Source: Succinivibrionaceae bacterium (GTDB lineage: Bacteria > Pseudomonadota > Gammaproteobacteria > Enterobacterales > Succinivibrionaceae). Taken from it: 34,960 nt of DNA. Under the pieces are notes generated by a model. The model saw nothing but the letters and a program-made list of their open reading frames with translations. It did no database searches and was not told the origin of the DNA. Positions 27,186-34,960 of this stretch are shown piece by piece; position 1 is the first letter of the stretch, and each line of letters opens with the position of its first letter. Position numbers and translations under genes: made by a program. The stretch covers positions 1 through 34,960 of the forward strand of contig JAFURY010000097.1 of the NCBI GenBank assembly GCA_017480795.1, read 5' to 3'.

Positions 27186-27194
27186 ATTATAGCA
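27186..27194 (-). promoter_or_regulatory. Candidate extended -10 promoter of ybgC-tolQRAB-pal
   Basis: TGC followed by perfect TATAAT on the minus strand in the 44-nt ruvB-ybgC gap. A GGCGCA-TCA-TGCGCC hairpin (27198-27212) lies directly upstream. The leader would be very short (about 10 nt), so the call is tentative. Confidence 0.4.
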
Positions 27195-27212
27195 GACGGC
27201 GCATCATGCGCC

Positions 27213-28238
27213 CTAGCCTGGGGTCAGTTCGAATTCCTCGGGCTTGAGTCCCAGATGCTCCCTGGCCCGCGAAGTGGCGATGCGGCCTCTTGGCGTGCGC
27301 TGGACGTATCCCTGCTGAATGAGATACGGTTCGATCATGTCCTCGATGGTCTCCGACTCCTCGCTGATGGCGGCGGCCAGATTGTCAAGACCCACCGGCC
27401 CGCCGTCGAAACGCTCGATGATAGTCTGCAGAAGACGGCGGTCGTTCTTGTCAAGACCGGAAAGATCCACCTCCAGCATGGTCAGGGCGGCGGCGGCCAC
27501 CTCTTTTGTAACCACGCCCTTTCTGACCTTGACCGCCTCGTAGTCTCTGACTCTTCTCAGAAGACGGTTGGCGATGCGGGGCGTTCCCCTGGATCGGGAG
27601 GCGATTTCCATGGCGCCGGCCTCGTCGATGGCAATGTCAAGGCAGCCGGCGCTTCTTAGCACCACCTGCTTCAGCTCCTCGTGGCTGTAGTATTCCAGAC
27701 TTTCGGTAATGCCGAAACGGGCCAGCAGAGGGTTGGCCAGACCTCCGGCCTTGGTGGTGGCGCCCACCAGGGTGAACCGGGGCAGATCAAGGCGCACCGA
27801 CTGGGCGCCGGGGCCCTCGCCGATGACGATGTCGAACTTGAAATCCTCCATGGCCGAATACAGCGTTTCCGAAAGCTTGTTGTTCAGCCGGTGGATCTCG
27901 TCGATGAACAGGACGCTGCCCGGCTCCAGCTTGGTCAGAAGCGCGGCGATGTCGCCGGTCTTTTCCAGAACCGGAGCCGAAGTCACGGTGATGGAGGTGT
28001 CCATCTCCTTGGCGATGATATGCGCCAAAGTGGTTTTGCCCAGTCCCGGAGGGCCGAACAGCAGAACGTGATCAAGGCTTTCGCCGCGCTGCTTTGCGGC
28101 CTGGATGAAAATGGAAAGCTGCTCCCGCACCTTGGCCTGTCCGATATACTCGCCGAGAGTGAGGGGACGGATGCTTTTTTCCGCAGCCGCCTCTTCCGGA
28201 GTCTCGGCGGTGGAGACAATGCGATCTGATTCAATCAT
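27213..28238 (-). CDS. ruvB: Holliday junction DNA helicase RuvB
   Basis: A 341-residue AAA+ motor that drives branch migration with RuvA. Walker A is GPPGLGKTT (62-70) and Walker B is [11 protein letters not shown] with Asp113-Glu114. Sensor 1 (GATTKAGGL), the Arg finger region (LLARFGI) and the C-terminal winged helix ([14 protein letters not shown]) are all present. The start ATG overlaps the ruvA stop (ATGA), so ruvA and ruvB are translationally coupled. Confidence 0.97.
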   Translation of the reverse strand: MIESDRIVSTAETPEEAAAEKSIRPLTLGEYIGQAKVREQLSIFIQAAKQRGESLDHVLLFGPPGLGKTTLAHIIAKEMDTSITVTSAPVLEKTGDIAALLTKLEPGSVLFIDEIHRLNNKLSETLYSAMEDFKFDIVIGEGPGAQSVRLDLPRFTLVGATTKAGGLANPLLARFGITESLEYYSHEELKQVVLRSAGCLDIAIDEAGAMEIASRSRGTPRIANRLLRRVRDYEAVKVRKGVVTKEVAAAALTMLEVDLSGLDKNDRRLLQTIIERFDGGPVGLDNLAAAISEESETIEDMIEPYLIQQGYVQRTPRGRIATSRAREHLGLKPEEFELTPG

Positions 28239-28879
28239 TTCCTTTTACCGCCAAGGGTCATCTGCAGAGCGTCCTTGATGAGCTGCTCCACGGTTTTTTC
28301 TTCGGAATAGGCCGCCGCCACATAGTCCTCCGCCTGCTTCTGGTTGTAGCCCAGCTGAAGCATGGCGGCCACGGCGGTGCGGCGGACGGATGAGTTCTCC
28401 GCCTGCGCCGGTTTGGCTCCGCCCTCCCCGGACGTCTGCCGAACCAGCGACGCGTTGTCGGGATCTGCGGCCCATTTTTCCAGCCGGTCCCGCAGCTCCA
28501 CAATCAGACGCTCGGCGGATTTTTTGCCGATGGTGGGAAGTTTGGCCAGAGAGGCGGCGTCGCCGGCGGAAACGATGGCCACCAGTTCCTGGGGAGTCAG
28601 ATTCGACATCACCACCAAGGCGGTTTTCGGACCTACCGAATTGACCTTAAGAATCTCGCGAAACAGAGAGCGCTCGGAGGCGGACATGAAGCCGTAGAGA
28701 AGAAAGGCATCCTCCCGGATGATCTCGTGAATGTACAGTGTGACATCCTTCGAGGCAACCTCGGGAAGACTGTAGAAGGAGTTCATGGGCATTTCCACCT
28801 CGTAACCAACTCCCCCGGCGTCAATCACCGCAAAGGGCGGCCTCTTCTCAAGCACCGCCCCGCGAAGCATGCTGATCAT
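28235..28879 (-). CDS. ruvA: Holliday junction-binding protein RuvA
   Basis: A 214-residue junction-binding subunit of RuvAB (E. coli has 203). The N-terminal OB fold starts [16 protein letters not shown]. The tandem helix-hairpin-helix part contains [16 protein letters not shown]-like and [19 protein letters not shown] segments. The flexible linker (Gly/Ala/Gln-rich) is a little longer than usual, followed by the domain III helix bundle ([19 protein letters not shown]) that contacts RuvB. GGAG lies six bases before the ATG. Upstream, where ruvC would normally be, divergent azlCD intervenes. Confidence 0.96.
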   Translation of the reverse strand: MISMLRGAVLEKRPPFAVIDAGGVGYEVEMPMNSFYSLPEVASKDVTLYIHEIIREDAFLLYGFMSASERSLFREILKVNSVGPKTALVVMSNLTPQELVAIVSAGDAASLAKLPTIGKKSAERLIVELRDRLEKWAADPDNASLVRQTSGEGGAKPAQAENSSVRRTAVAAMLQLGYNQKQAEDYVAAAYSEEKTVEQLIKDALQMTLGGKRK

Positions 28880-29045
28880 AAAATTCTCCGTTTGCTGACT
28901 CTTCGTTCCTCATGACCGGCGACGGTCGCCGGCCGCGATCCTTCGGGACATGCGGCTTTTTTCTAATCCGCCCTGCGGCAAAGCGACGGCCTGACGCCAG
29001 ATGCCGGATCTGTCACAAAGGTTAAGATGCCTCACGAATGCATCA

Positions 29046-29073
29046 TTGAAAAAATCGCCCGCCGCAATATAAT
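29046..29073 (+). promoter_or_regulatory. sigma70 promoter of azlCD
   Basis: TTGAAA (29046-29051), a 16-bp spacer and perfect TATAAT (29068-29073). Its position inside a possible longer azlC frame argues that translation starts at the ATG at 29123, not at 29027. Confidence 0.68.
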
Positions 29074-29122
29074 TTCCAATCAAAATATTTTACAGATCAC
29101 AAAATTAAAAAACAATTATTCA

Positions 29123-29824
29123 ATGATTATCAAAGCTCTGCGGGCGGCGTTCCCGGTGACGCTGCCGATTTTCGCCGGCTACTGGTTTCTGGGGCTGAGT
29201 TACGGACTGTGCATGCATGCGGCGGGCTTTGACTGGATTTATCCCATGCTTATGAGCATGGTCATATTCGGCGGCTCACTGGAATTTGTGGCGGTCCAGA
29301 TGCTTCTGAGCCCATACGCCCCGGCGCAGGTTCTCGTCATGTCCCTGCTGATCCAGGCGCGGCACATTTTCTACGGCGTTTCCATGCTGGAGATCTACCG
29401 CGGCACGGGATGGAAGAAGTTTTATCTCATCTTCGGCATGACCGACGAAACCTTCGCCATCAACTACTCCGCGAAAGTCCCTGCGGGAGTCGACAAAGGT
29501 TGGTTCATGTTCTTCATCACCCTGCTCAACCACTTTTACTGGGTGTCGGCCGCCACCGCGGGCTGTCTTGCCGGAAATCTGCTGCCTGAAAACATCCGGG
29601 GCATCGGTTTCGTCATGACCGCGCTGTTCGTGGTGATCTTCATCGAGCAGTGGCTGAAGGAGAAACGACATGTTTCGGCCTTCATCGGCTTTTTCTGCGC
29701 CCTGGGAGCGCTTGCGATCTTCGGTCCCGAATCCTTCATGCTTCCGGCCATGGCCGCCATCGCTCTGCTTCTTGCCCTGCTGCAGAAGCCTATCAGAAAG
29801 GCGGAGGCCACCAGTGACCACTGA
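29123..29824 (+). CDS. azlC: Branched-chain amino-acid exporter large subunit AzlC
   Basis: A 233-residue inner-membrane protein of the AzlC family, which with AzlD exports branched-chain amino acids or analogues (YgaZ/YgaH in E. coli). Family features are ALRAAFPVTLPIFAGYWFLGLSYG split over residues 4-27, the GGSLEFVAVQMLL segment, the RHIFYG motif and TDETFA. About seven hydrophobic helices are visible. The ATG at 29123 gives normal family length and begins about 45 nt after the promoter; an upstream ATG at 29027 has a better ribosome-binding site but precedes the promoter. It overlaps azlD by 11 nt. The pair lies on the strand opposite ruvC and ruvAB and splits them. Confidence 0.92.
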   Translation: MIIKALRAAFPVTLPIFAGYWFLGLSYGLCMHAAGFDWIYPMLMSMVIFGGSLEFVAVQMLLSPYAPAQVLVMSLLIQARHIFYGVSMLEIYRGTGWKKFYLIFGMTDETFAINYSAKVPAGVDKGWFMFFITLLNHFYWVSAATAGCLAGNLLPENIRGIGFVMTALFVVIFIEQWLKEKRHVSAFIGFFCALGALAIFGPESFMLPAMAAIALLLALLQKPIRKAEATSDH

Positions 29825-30146
29825 GGAGGAAATCATCACCGTGGCGCTGTGCGCCGCCGGCTCCCTCATCACCCGCTTTCTGCCTTTCGCGGTATTTTCC
29901 GAAAAACGGCCCACCCCGTCCTTCATCCGCTATGCCGGCAAATATCTGCCGTCGGCGGTGTTCGCGCTTCTGGTGGTGTACTGCCTGCGCAACACCGACG
30001 CGCTCCACGGCATGCACGGACTGCCGGAATTTCTGTCCGTGGCGGCGACCGCCGCGCTTCACCTCTGGAAAAGCAAGATGTTTCTCTCCATGGCAGGCGG
30101 CACCGCCTGCTACATGATCATCATCAGGCTGACAGAAAATCTTTAG
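29814..30146 (+). CDS. azlD: Branched-chain amino-acid exporter small subunit AzlD
   Basis: A 110-residue membrane protein of the AzlD family with about four hydrophobic helices and the family features ITRFLPFAVF, FIRYAGKYLPSAVFALLVVYCL and a C-terminal KMFLSMAGGTACYMIII. The start is GTG with GGAGG six bases upstream, overlapping the end of azlC, so the two are translationally coupled. The longer open frame beginning at 29670 overlaps azlC heavily and is not used. No clear terminator follows; a CCGGCGATCGCCGG palindrome (30157-30170) lies in the convergent gap with ruvC. Confidence 0.9.
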   Translation: MTTEEEIITVALCAAGSLITRFLPFAVFSEKRPTPSFIRYAGKYLPSAVFALLVVYCLRNTDALHGMHGLPEFLSVAATAALHLWKSKMFLSMAGGTACYMIIIRLTENL

Positions 30147-30259
30147 CCATATCGGACCGGCGATCGCCGGATCGGAAAAACGGATCGCGGGGGCGCGCTG
30201 AAGCAAGGAGGCGGATTCCCAAAAACAGCGGCGTCTGCCCATGCCAGATCGAACGATCC

Positions 30260-30766
30260 TCAGGCGTAGCCCACCATCTGCTTCCGTCCGGTAAGTCCCT
30301 TCAGAGTGTTGCCGTGACAGATGGCGATGGCCAGGGCATCGGCGGCGTCCGACTGGGGACAGCTGCTGAGGGAAAGGGTTTTCACCACCATGCTCTGCAC
30401 CTGCTCCTTGGTGGCGTTGCCGTAGCCGGCCACGGTCTGCTTCACCAGACGGGGGCTGTACTCGCCGATGTATAGACCGGCGTTGAGCCCGGCCAGCATG
30501 GCCGAAGCCCTGGCGTGACAGAGCTTGAAGGCGCTCTGGGCGTTCTTGTCCATAAATGGGGTTTCGATGGCGAACTGAGTGGGATTGAACTGAACCACCA
30601 GTTCGGAGACTCCGTCGTAAATCTGCTTCAGACGGTTTGGAAACAGCGCCTCGGTGTCGGTTCTGATGCAGCCTGATCCCATGTAATAAAGCCGGTTGGC
30701 CTCAAGGCGCACCACGCCGTAGCCGGTGACCCGGGAGCCGGGATCGATGCCAAGTATCACGCTCAT
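30260..30766 (-). CDS. ruvC: Holliday junction resolvase RuvC
   Basis: A 168-residue endonuclease that cleaves Holliday junctions as a dimer. The four acidic catalytic residues are Asp8 (LGIDPGS), Glu68 (AIETPFM), Asp140 and Asp143 (SDAADALA). Other family segments are [20 protein letters not shown] and [22 protein letters not shown] split over 103-123. GAGG lies eight bases before the ATG. A promoter candidate is directly upstream. It is separated from ruvAB by the convergent azlCD pair, so it is not in one transcript with them. Confidence 0.96.
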   Translation of the reverse strand: MSVILGIDPGSRVTGYGVVRLEANRLYYMGSGCIRTDTEALFPNRLKQIYDGVSELVVQFNPTQFAIETPFMDKNAQSAFKLCHARASAMLAGLNAGLYIGEYSPRLVKQTVAGYGNATKEQVQSMVVKTLSLSSCPQSDAADALAIAICHGNTLKGLTGRKQMVGYA

Positions 30767-30793
30767 TGGAAAATCCTCATTTCAGATGCGGGT

Positions 30794-30823
30794 ATTATCC
30801 GACAGTTGATCGCATCACGTCAA
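30794..30823 (-). promoter_or_regulatory. Promoter of ruvC
   Basis: TTGACG (30818-30823), an 18-bp spacer and GATAAT (30794-30799) on the minus strand, 28 nt upstream of the ruvC ATG. Confidence 0.5.
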
Positions 30824-31063
30824 AGTCTGGTCCGTCGCGGCTGCGTAAGTCTGGGCCGATGTGAGCGAACCGAAAAACAGCGCCTTCCGTCCCGTTCCGC
30901 GCCGTTGCGTTTTGCGCCATCTCGGTCCGTCCGTTATGTCTGATCCGCTCCGTCCGTCTCAGCCCGGGTTTCAGCCTCGCCTCAACCTCGGTTTCAATCC
31001 GAATCTTAAACCCTGTCAAAACCTCAGGCAGTTCTCCGCCGAAGGAACAGCAGGCGGCCGGCA
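30824..31063. other. Non-coding spacer between ruvC and the 67-residue gene
   Basis: With its flanking signals the gap is about 360 nt. It is rich in short CCGTC/CCGTT motifs (about 30880-30965) followed by CT-rich low-complexity sequence. Overlapping open frames on both strands resemble nothing and are judged chance. No promoter or RNA structure beyond the flanking ones was recognised. Confidence 0.4.
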
Positions 31064-31092
31064 AGAAAAACCGGGCAAAAAAAACGGCCCGG
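31064..31092 (-). terminator. Rho-independent terminator of the 67-residue gene
   Basis: CCGGGC and GCCCGG (31071-31076, 31087-31092) form a 6-bp stem with a T-rich 10-nt loop, followed on the minus strand by TTTTTC. It lies 38 nt after the gene's stop. Confidence 0.7.
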
Positions 31093-31129
31093 AGATCCAG
31101 ACCGAATTTTATCTTGCGCTAGCGGACGC

Positions 31130-31333
31130 CTACCGCTGCATTACTTCTTGAGTCTTCTGCCCGTCGGAAATTCTTGTCTTCCCGGTCTCCAGAACAAAGC
31201 CTTCCCGGTCCGCCTTTCTTGCTGCGCTGTCGGCGTATCCAAGACACTTTTTCAGCAGACGCAGCTGAAGCTTCTGCTCCTCTGCCGGAAGCTTGCTGAT
31301 AAAGAACTCCACGTTTGACCCAATCTTGTACAT
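31130..31333 (-). CDS. 67-residue protein of unknown function
   Basis: The frame is open to 31564, but the ATG at 31333 has a very good TTGGAGG site five bases upstream and gives a compact 67-residue product (MYKIGSNVEFFISKLP...). Residues 15-35 look like a charged helix (PAEEQKLQLRLLKKCLG), followed by a polar, basic-acidic tail (ARKADREGF, SDGQKTQEVMQR). No membrane segment, Cys motif or known domain is visible. A terminator follows at the right distance. It is divergent to cmoA. I cannot assign a function; the flanking signals are the main reason to call it real. Confidence 0.6.
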   Translation of the reverse strand: MYKIGSNVEFFISKLPAEEQKLQLRLLKKCLGYADSAARKADREGFVLETGKTRISDGQKTQEVMQR

Positions 31334-31497
31334 TAAATCCTCCAAGGATACAGATAATGCATTAAAAAGAACGGAGGAACATCCGACCCGTAGCCGGGCG
31401 GCACGATCCCACGGACAGTAGTTATCGTCAGGAACAAGGCAAACGCAACCATAAATCAAGAAAAATCGTCTATTTTTTAAGCGGTCGATCAAGTTTG

Positions 31498-31525
31498 TTT
31501 CAAAAATTTCTATCTTTGCTAAAAT
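31498..31525 (+). promoter_or_regulatory. Candidate promoter of cmoA-cmoB
   Basis: TTTCAA (31498-31503), a 16-bp spacer and TAAAAT (31520-31525), about 56 nt upstream of the cmoA ATG in an AT-rich patch. A GCCGGCGCCGCCGGC GC-rich inverted repeat (31535-31549) lies in the leader. Confidence 0.45.
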
Positions 31526-31581
31526 AAAGCCCGTGCCGGCGCCGCCGGCGGGTTTTCTCCCCACCTGAAACAGATTTTTTC

Positions 31582-32319
31582 ATGAAAGATTCTCTTTTTG
31601 CAGCGCCCCGCGAGACGAATACGCCCTTCGTCTTCGACGAGAACGTCGCCGAGGTTTTCCCCGATATGGCCAGAAGATCCATCCCGGGTTACGAAACCAT
31701 TATCGAAACCATAGGACGGCTTGCCGCGGCCTATGCCAGAGAAGGCACCAGAATCTACGATCTGGGATGTTCGCTGGGGGAGGCCTCGGTGGCGGCGCGG
31801 CGATGCGTGCGGAGCCCGAATGTCGCGCTGGTGGCTGTGGACAACTCCGAGGCCATGGTCAGACGCTGCCGATCGGTGCTTTCCTCGTACCGCTCGGAGG
31901 TTCCGGCCGAGGTGGTGCTGGGAGACATCGCATCCGTGCCGGTGGAAAACGCATCCGTGGTCATTCTGAATTTCGTGCTGCAGTTCATCGCAAGAGATCG
32001 TCGACTTGGGGTGCTGAAAAAAATCCATGACGGCCTCTGCCCCGGAGGCATTCTGATCCTCAGCGAAAAAATGTGCAATGCGGATCCCCTCATGGAAGAT
32101 CTTCTGACGGGACAGTACTTCGATTTCAAGCGCAAAAACGGCTACAGCGAACTGGAGATCAGCCAGAAGCGCTCGGCCCTTGAAGACGTGCTGGTGCCGG
32201 ACACCTGGGAGGAGATCAGGGATCGCCTGCGCCAGGCAGGATTCGTCCATGCCGACCGCTGGTTCCAGACCTACAACTTCTGCTCCATTGTGGCGATAAA
32301 GGAAGGACGTCAGCAATGA
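31582..32319 (+). CDS. cmoA: Carboxy-SAM synthase CmoA
   Basis: A 245-residue SAM-dependent enzyme (E. coli CmoA has 247) that makes carboxy-S-adenosylmethionine from SAM and prephenate for wobble-uridine modification. The N-terminal FDENVAEVFPDMARRSIPGY is diagnostic. The methyltransferase fold has YDLGCSLGEAS (SAM loop), VDNSEAMV, and VVILNFVLQFI. The ATG at 31582 has only a weak upstream site. It overlaps cmoB by four bases (ATGA). Val-TAC tRNAs at 19.2-19.4 kb are among its expected final targets. Confidence 0.96.
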   Translation: MKDSLFAAPRETNTPFVFDENVAEVFPDMARRSIPGYETIIETIGRLAAAYAREGTRIYDLGCSLGEASVAARRCVRSPNVALVAVDNSEAMVRRCRSVLSSYRSEVPAEVVLGDIASVPVENASVVILNFVLQFIARDRRLGVLKKIHDGLCPGGILILSEKMCNADPLMEDLLTGQYFDFKRKNGYSELEISQKRSALEDVLVPDTWEEIRDRLRQAGFVHADRWFQTYNFCSIVAIKEGRQQ

Positions 32320-33320
32320 AAGGCGATACGCAGATCATAAACGACATCTTCGCCGCCGACGAGGCGGAAATTCTGGCTGATGCCAGACTCAGACCATGGT
32401 TGGAGTCTCTTCTGCCCTACCTCGGCAGCTGGACCAGAGACAACCGGCATGGCGACTTCAGACGCTGGTGCGGCCAGCTTGAGAAAATATCGGATCTCAG
32501 AAGCGACTGCTGTCGTTTCGGAAGCAGCATTGAAATCGGCTCCGCCGACGAAATCCCCTCTGGCCGGCAGAAGGAGCTGAGAAACGCTCTTATGCAGTTT
32601 CAGCCCTGGCGCAAGGGTCCCTACAGACTGTTCGGCATCGACATCGACACCGAGTGGCGTTCCGATCTCAAATGGGACCGGCTCTGCGGCGAAATCGCGG
32701 ATCTGAATGGCCGTTACGCGCTGGATGTGGGCTGCAGCAACGGCTACCACATGTGGCGCATGCGGGATGCCGGCGCAAGGCAGGTCTTTGGCATCGATCC
32801 GTGCCTGCACTATCTGTTTCAGTTCCTGGCCATCCGATCTCTGGCCGGCGGTCCGGCCGGAATTCATCTGTTTCCCATGGTGCTGGAGCAGCTGCCCCAT
32901 GATCTGCCAGCCTTCGACACGGCATTCTCCATGGGAGTCATCTATCATCAGAAATCGCCGTTTGTCCATCTTGAGCATCTGCGTCAGCTGCTGACCCCGG
33001 GGGGACAGCTGGTGCTTGAGACTCTTGTGGTGTCGGGAGACGAAAAAACCGTGCTGACGCCGGAGGATCGCTATGCCTGCATGGGCAACGTCTGGTGCAT
33101 TCCTTCGGTAAAGGCGGCCCTGCTGTGGCTGAGAAAAACCGGCTTCAGCAATCCACGCCTCATAAACGTGTCGGTGACGGGCGAAGAGGAGCAGCACCGC
33201 AGCGTATGGGGCTGCACCGAGTCTCTCGCCGACTTTCTTGATCGGCAGAATCCGGAACTGACGGCGGAAGGCTACGAGGCACCGAGAAGAGCGATATTCC
33301 TGGCGGAAAAGGCCGGGTGA
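32316..33320 (+). CDS. cmoB: tRNA U34 carboxymethyltransferase CmoB
   Basis: A 334-residue enzyme that transfers the carboxymethyl group from carboxy-SAM to 5-hydroxyuridine 34, giving cmo5U in tRNAs. Family segments are FQPWRKGPYRLFGIDIDTEW split over 92-111, LDVGCSNGYHMWRM (SAM-fold loop), FDTAFSMGVIYHQKSP, GGQLVLETLVV and the C-terminal GYEAPRRAIFLAEK. The Lys, Tyr and Arg known to hold carboxy-SAM in E. coli have clear counterparts in PWRKGP, IYHQKS and APRRA. It is translationally coupled to cmoA. Confidence 0.96.
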   Translation: MKGDTQIINDIFAADEAEILADARLRPWLESLLPYLGSWTRDNRHGDFRRWCGQLEKISDLRSDCCRFGSSIEIGSADEIPSGRQKELRNALMQFQPWRKGPYRLFGIDIDTEWRSDLKWDRLCGEIADLNGRYALDVGCSNGYHMWRMRDAGARQVFGIDPCLHYLFQFLAIRSLAGGPAGIHLFPMVLEQLPHDLPAFDTAFSMGVIYHQKSPFVHLEHLRQLLTPGGQLVLETLVVSGDEKTVLTPEDRYACMGNVWCIPSVKAALLWLRKTGFSNPRLINVSVTGEEEQHRSVWGCTESLADFLDRQNPELTAEGYEAPRRAIFLAEKAG

Positions 33321-33432
33321 CCGCGCTTTTTGCGCAGGAGAAACCGCAGGCGGGTTCTGCGCGGACATCGCGGCCAAAAACAAACCGTATCTCCCTTGAC
33401 CGTGTGTGATCGCGTATTTTCTGGTGTGCGGT

Positions 33433-34127
33433 TCATCTTTCGTTGTCGGATGCCTCTCTCTCCATCATGATATTTTCCAGAAGCGGAGCGAAATCGACAT
33501 TTTTGATTGCCCCATATCGGCTGACAAAATAGTTGTTCATATAATCCTCGCCCTTTCTGATTCCGTCTGCTGTCCTGAAATCAGAAAGCGCGTAGTGTTC
33601 GCTGTTGCCGGTTTCTTCATTCCTCTCCACGAATTTTATCTCATCCCTGCGAAGAAGCGATGCGTCCAGAAAAATCGGATTATGCGTATTAAAGACCAGT
33701 TGGGCTCCGTTTCTGTTGATTTCGTCGTTGTGAAAAATGTTGACGATGTTCATCAGCGCCATAGGATGGATGCGTCAAACTCGTCCATGATCAGCGTGCC
33801 ACCATTAAGCAGGGCATAGATGACCAGGGGAAATTCGTTGATGAAGCGAATCGTCCCATAGGATTCGAACACCTCCGCCGGGAGCAGTTTATCGGGAAAA
33901 ACTGAATACAGAACAACATCTTCGCCTTCCGCTTTTTTGTTCGCCTTGTAACCCAGCGCGTTTGCCGTTATTCCGAATTCTCTGGCAGCCTCTGTCAGCG
34001 TTTTCTCCACGTAAACCGTATCGGCTTTTGGAGCGGCAAGCCTCTGCGCCACTCTGAGATCTTCAGAATGGCAGATGACAATAAACCTGTTGCTGAACCA
34101 AAAGCCCCGACAGCGGCGGTCAGCCAT
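33433..34127 (-). pseudogene. AAA15/AbiEii-like defence ATPase, C-terminal remnant with frameshift
   Basis: Two overlapping frames (34127-33753, then 33762-33433) together give the C-terminal half of an AAA-family ATP-binding protein of the abortive-infection/RloC-like type. Upstream part: YVEKTLTEAAREFGITANALGYK split over the frame, FESYGTIRFINEFPLVI and Walker B LIMDEFDAS. Downstream part: MALMNIVNIFHNDEIN, QLVFNTHNPIFLD and RRDEIKFVERNEE. The break falls exactly where DASIHPMALMNI is expected. Two GGAT copies (33764-33771) are present; a third would restore the frame. The N-terminal Walker A half is absent upstream, although scraps of related sequence continue to about 34196 in other frames. 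It is therefore judged dead. Confidence 0.8.
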
Positions 34128-34235
34128 ACATGAACGCGAAGAAAAAAAAGTAATTCCGGCGCGGAAATCCTCAGCCAGTTCTACGTTTTCCCCGCCAGAA
34201 AAGAGATATGAAAGGGACTACGGGTGTCGGAGTTT

Positions 34236-34847
34236 TCATATCGCTCCTACCGGAATCAGTTTGTTTTTGGAATCAATGGGGATCACCATCGGCGACATGC
34301 AGAGCACCGCTCCTTCTCCTGTCTCCTCCGCAAGGGATGAGAGAACCGAAAAATTCCTGATGGCGTCTTTTCCCGGATAGGAACTCTTCCTGACTTCAAT
34401 TGGATGAACAACTCCGTTCTCGATTATCAGCAGATCTATTTCATTGCCGTTGTTGTCTCTGTAGTATGCAAGACGGCTTCGAAAATCAATTCCTCTGTTG
34501 GCATAGCTTTTGACAATCTCGGAAACGACATAATTCTCGAACATGGCGCCGCCCATGGCGGAGATTTCTAGCGCTCTTGAATTGTTCCACATGCTCAGGT
34601 AGCAGGCCAGCCCGGTATCCATGAAATACAGTTTCGGTCTTTTGACAATTCTCTTGATAGTATTGCGGGAGTAAGGTCTGAGTAGAATGACAAGTCCAGA
34701 CGTAACCAGTAGCGAAAGCCAGCTGTCTGCCGTTTTTCGGTCGATCTCCACGTCCTTTGCTATATCCGCAAGATTTACCTCCTGACTGGTTCTTGCCGCA
34801 ACGCAGGAGAGGAATTTTACATGCCCCCGATCTCTATTTTGTGACAA
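34236..34847 (-). pseudogene. AAA_14/DUF4143 ATPase, C-terminal remnant
   Basis: 203 codons matching the C-terminal two thirds of AAA_14-DUF4143 proteins: a winged helix (NLADIAKDVEIDRKTADSWLSLL split over residues 25-47), then RPKLYFMDTGLACYL, FENYVVSEIVKS, and the nuclease-like NEIDLLIIENGVVHPIEVRKS. The usual EIKKS Lys is Arg here. The N-terminal AAA ATPase domain is missing: homology begins abruptly at RDRGHVKFLSC and AT-rich unrelated DNA follows, with only a TTG available as start. Whether the truncated protein is made is unknown. It ends where the decayed AAA15 gene region begins (ATATGA overlap). Confidence 0.75.
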
Positions 34848-34960
34848 ACTTCAAATCAATTTTGTGATCAGACCTATATAAATTCATGTAAGTTTGTGCA
34901 TAGTGGTAAATTTGCGTATTTGTTGAGCAATTATTTAGATTGATCAAAACTATTAATATC

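Noticed and set aside
29276-29926. 216-codon minus-strand frame opposite azlCD
   Set aside because: Antisense shadow; the plus strand carries conserved AzlC and AzlD motifs and a promoter.

Overview
The window looks like a chromosomal segment of a gammaproteobacterium. The evidence is a complete ybgC-tolQRAB-pal-cpoB envelope operon, cmoA-cmoB, ruvC/ruvAB, an OmpA porin, and a cpoB / Lys-Val tRNA cluster / nadA order resembling the E. coli tol-pal to nadA region. The glycogen genes, GC-rich coding sequence and lack of close match to any enteric gene would suit an Aeromonadales/Succinivibrionaceae-type host, but that placement is inference only.

Left edge (1-2.8 kb): the tail of an ISL3-type transposase and an AT-rich DnaQ-like exonuclease (probably acquired), then amtB-glnK on the minus strand behind a good sigma70-type promoter. 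3-11 kb: a minus-strand glycogen/maltodextrin cluster, malQ, glgB and glgX. The last gene is remarkable: one uninterrupted 1052-codon frame joins a complete GlgX debranching enzyme to a full-length glyceraldehyde-3-phosphate dehydrogenase fold. In that fold the catalytic Cys is Ser, the catalytic His is Leu and several phosphate-site residues are changed, while the nucleotide-binding motif is kept. A normal gapA lies divergently upstream of malQ at 11.6 kb and shares an unusual N-terminal insertion with the fused module, pointing to a duplicated gapA.

12.8-19.5 kb: a UvrA2-type ABC ATPase without the UvrB-binding domain, a 72-aa Arg/Ser-rich small protein with its own promoter and terminator, ompA, nadA, a DUF2786 protein, and five tRNA genes (Lys-TTT, Val-TAC, Lys-CTT, Val-TAC, Lys-CTT in transcription order) containing a tandem duplication. 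19.8-27.2 kb: an unrecognised membrane protein whose C-terminus resembles a type IV pilin, then cpoB, pal, tolB, tolA, tolR, tolQ and ybgC.

27.2-33.3 kb: ruvB-ruvA, an azlCD branched-chain amino-acid exporter pair inserted on the opposite strand, ruvC, a 67-aa small protein, and the overlapping cmoA-cmoB pair that makes the cmo5U34 tRNA modification. Right edge (33.4-34.9 kb): decayed defence-type ATPase genes, one frameshifted at a GGAT tandem repeat and one lacking its ATPase domain.

The strongest candidate for something undescribed is the GlgX-pseudoGAPDH fusion, which could tie glycogen debranching to the NAD(H) or glycolytic state. The pilin-like membrane protein is second.
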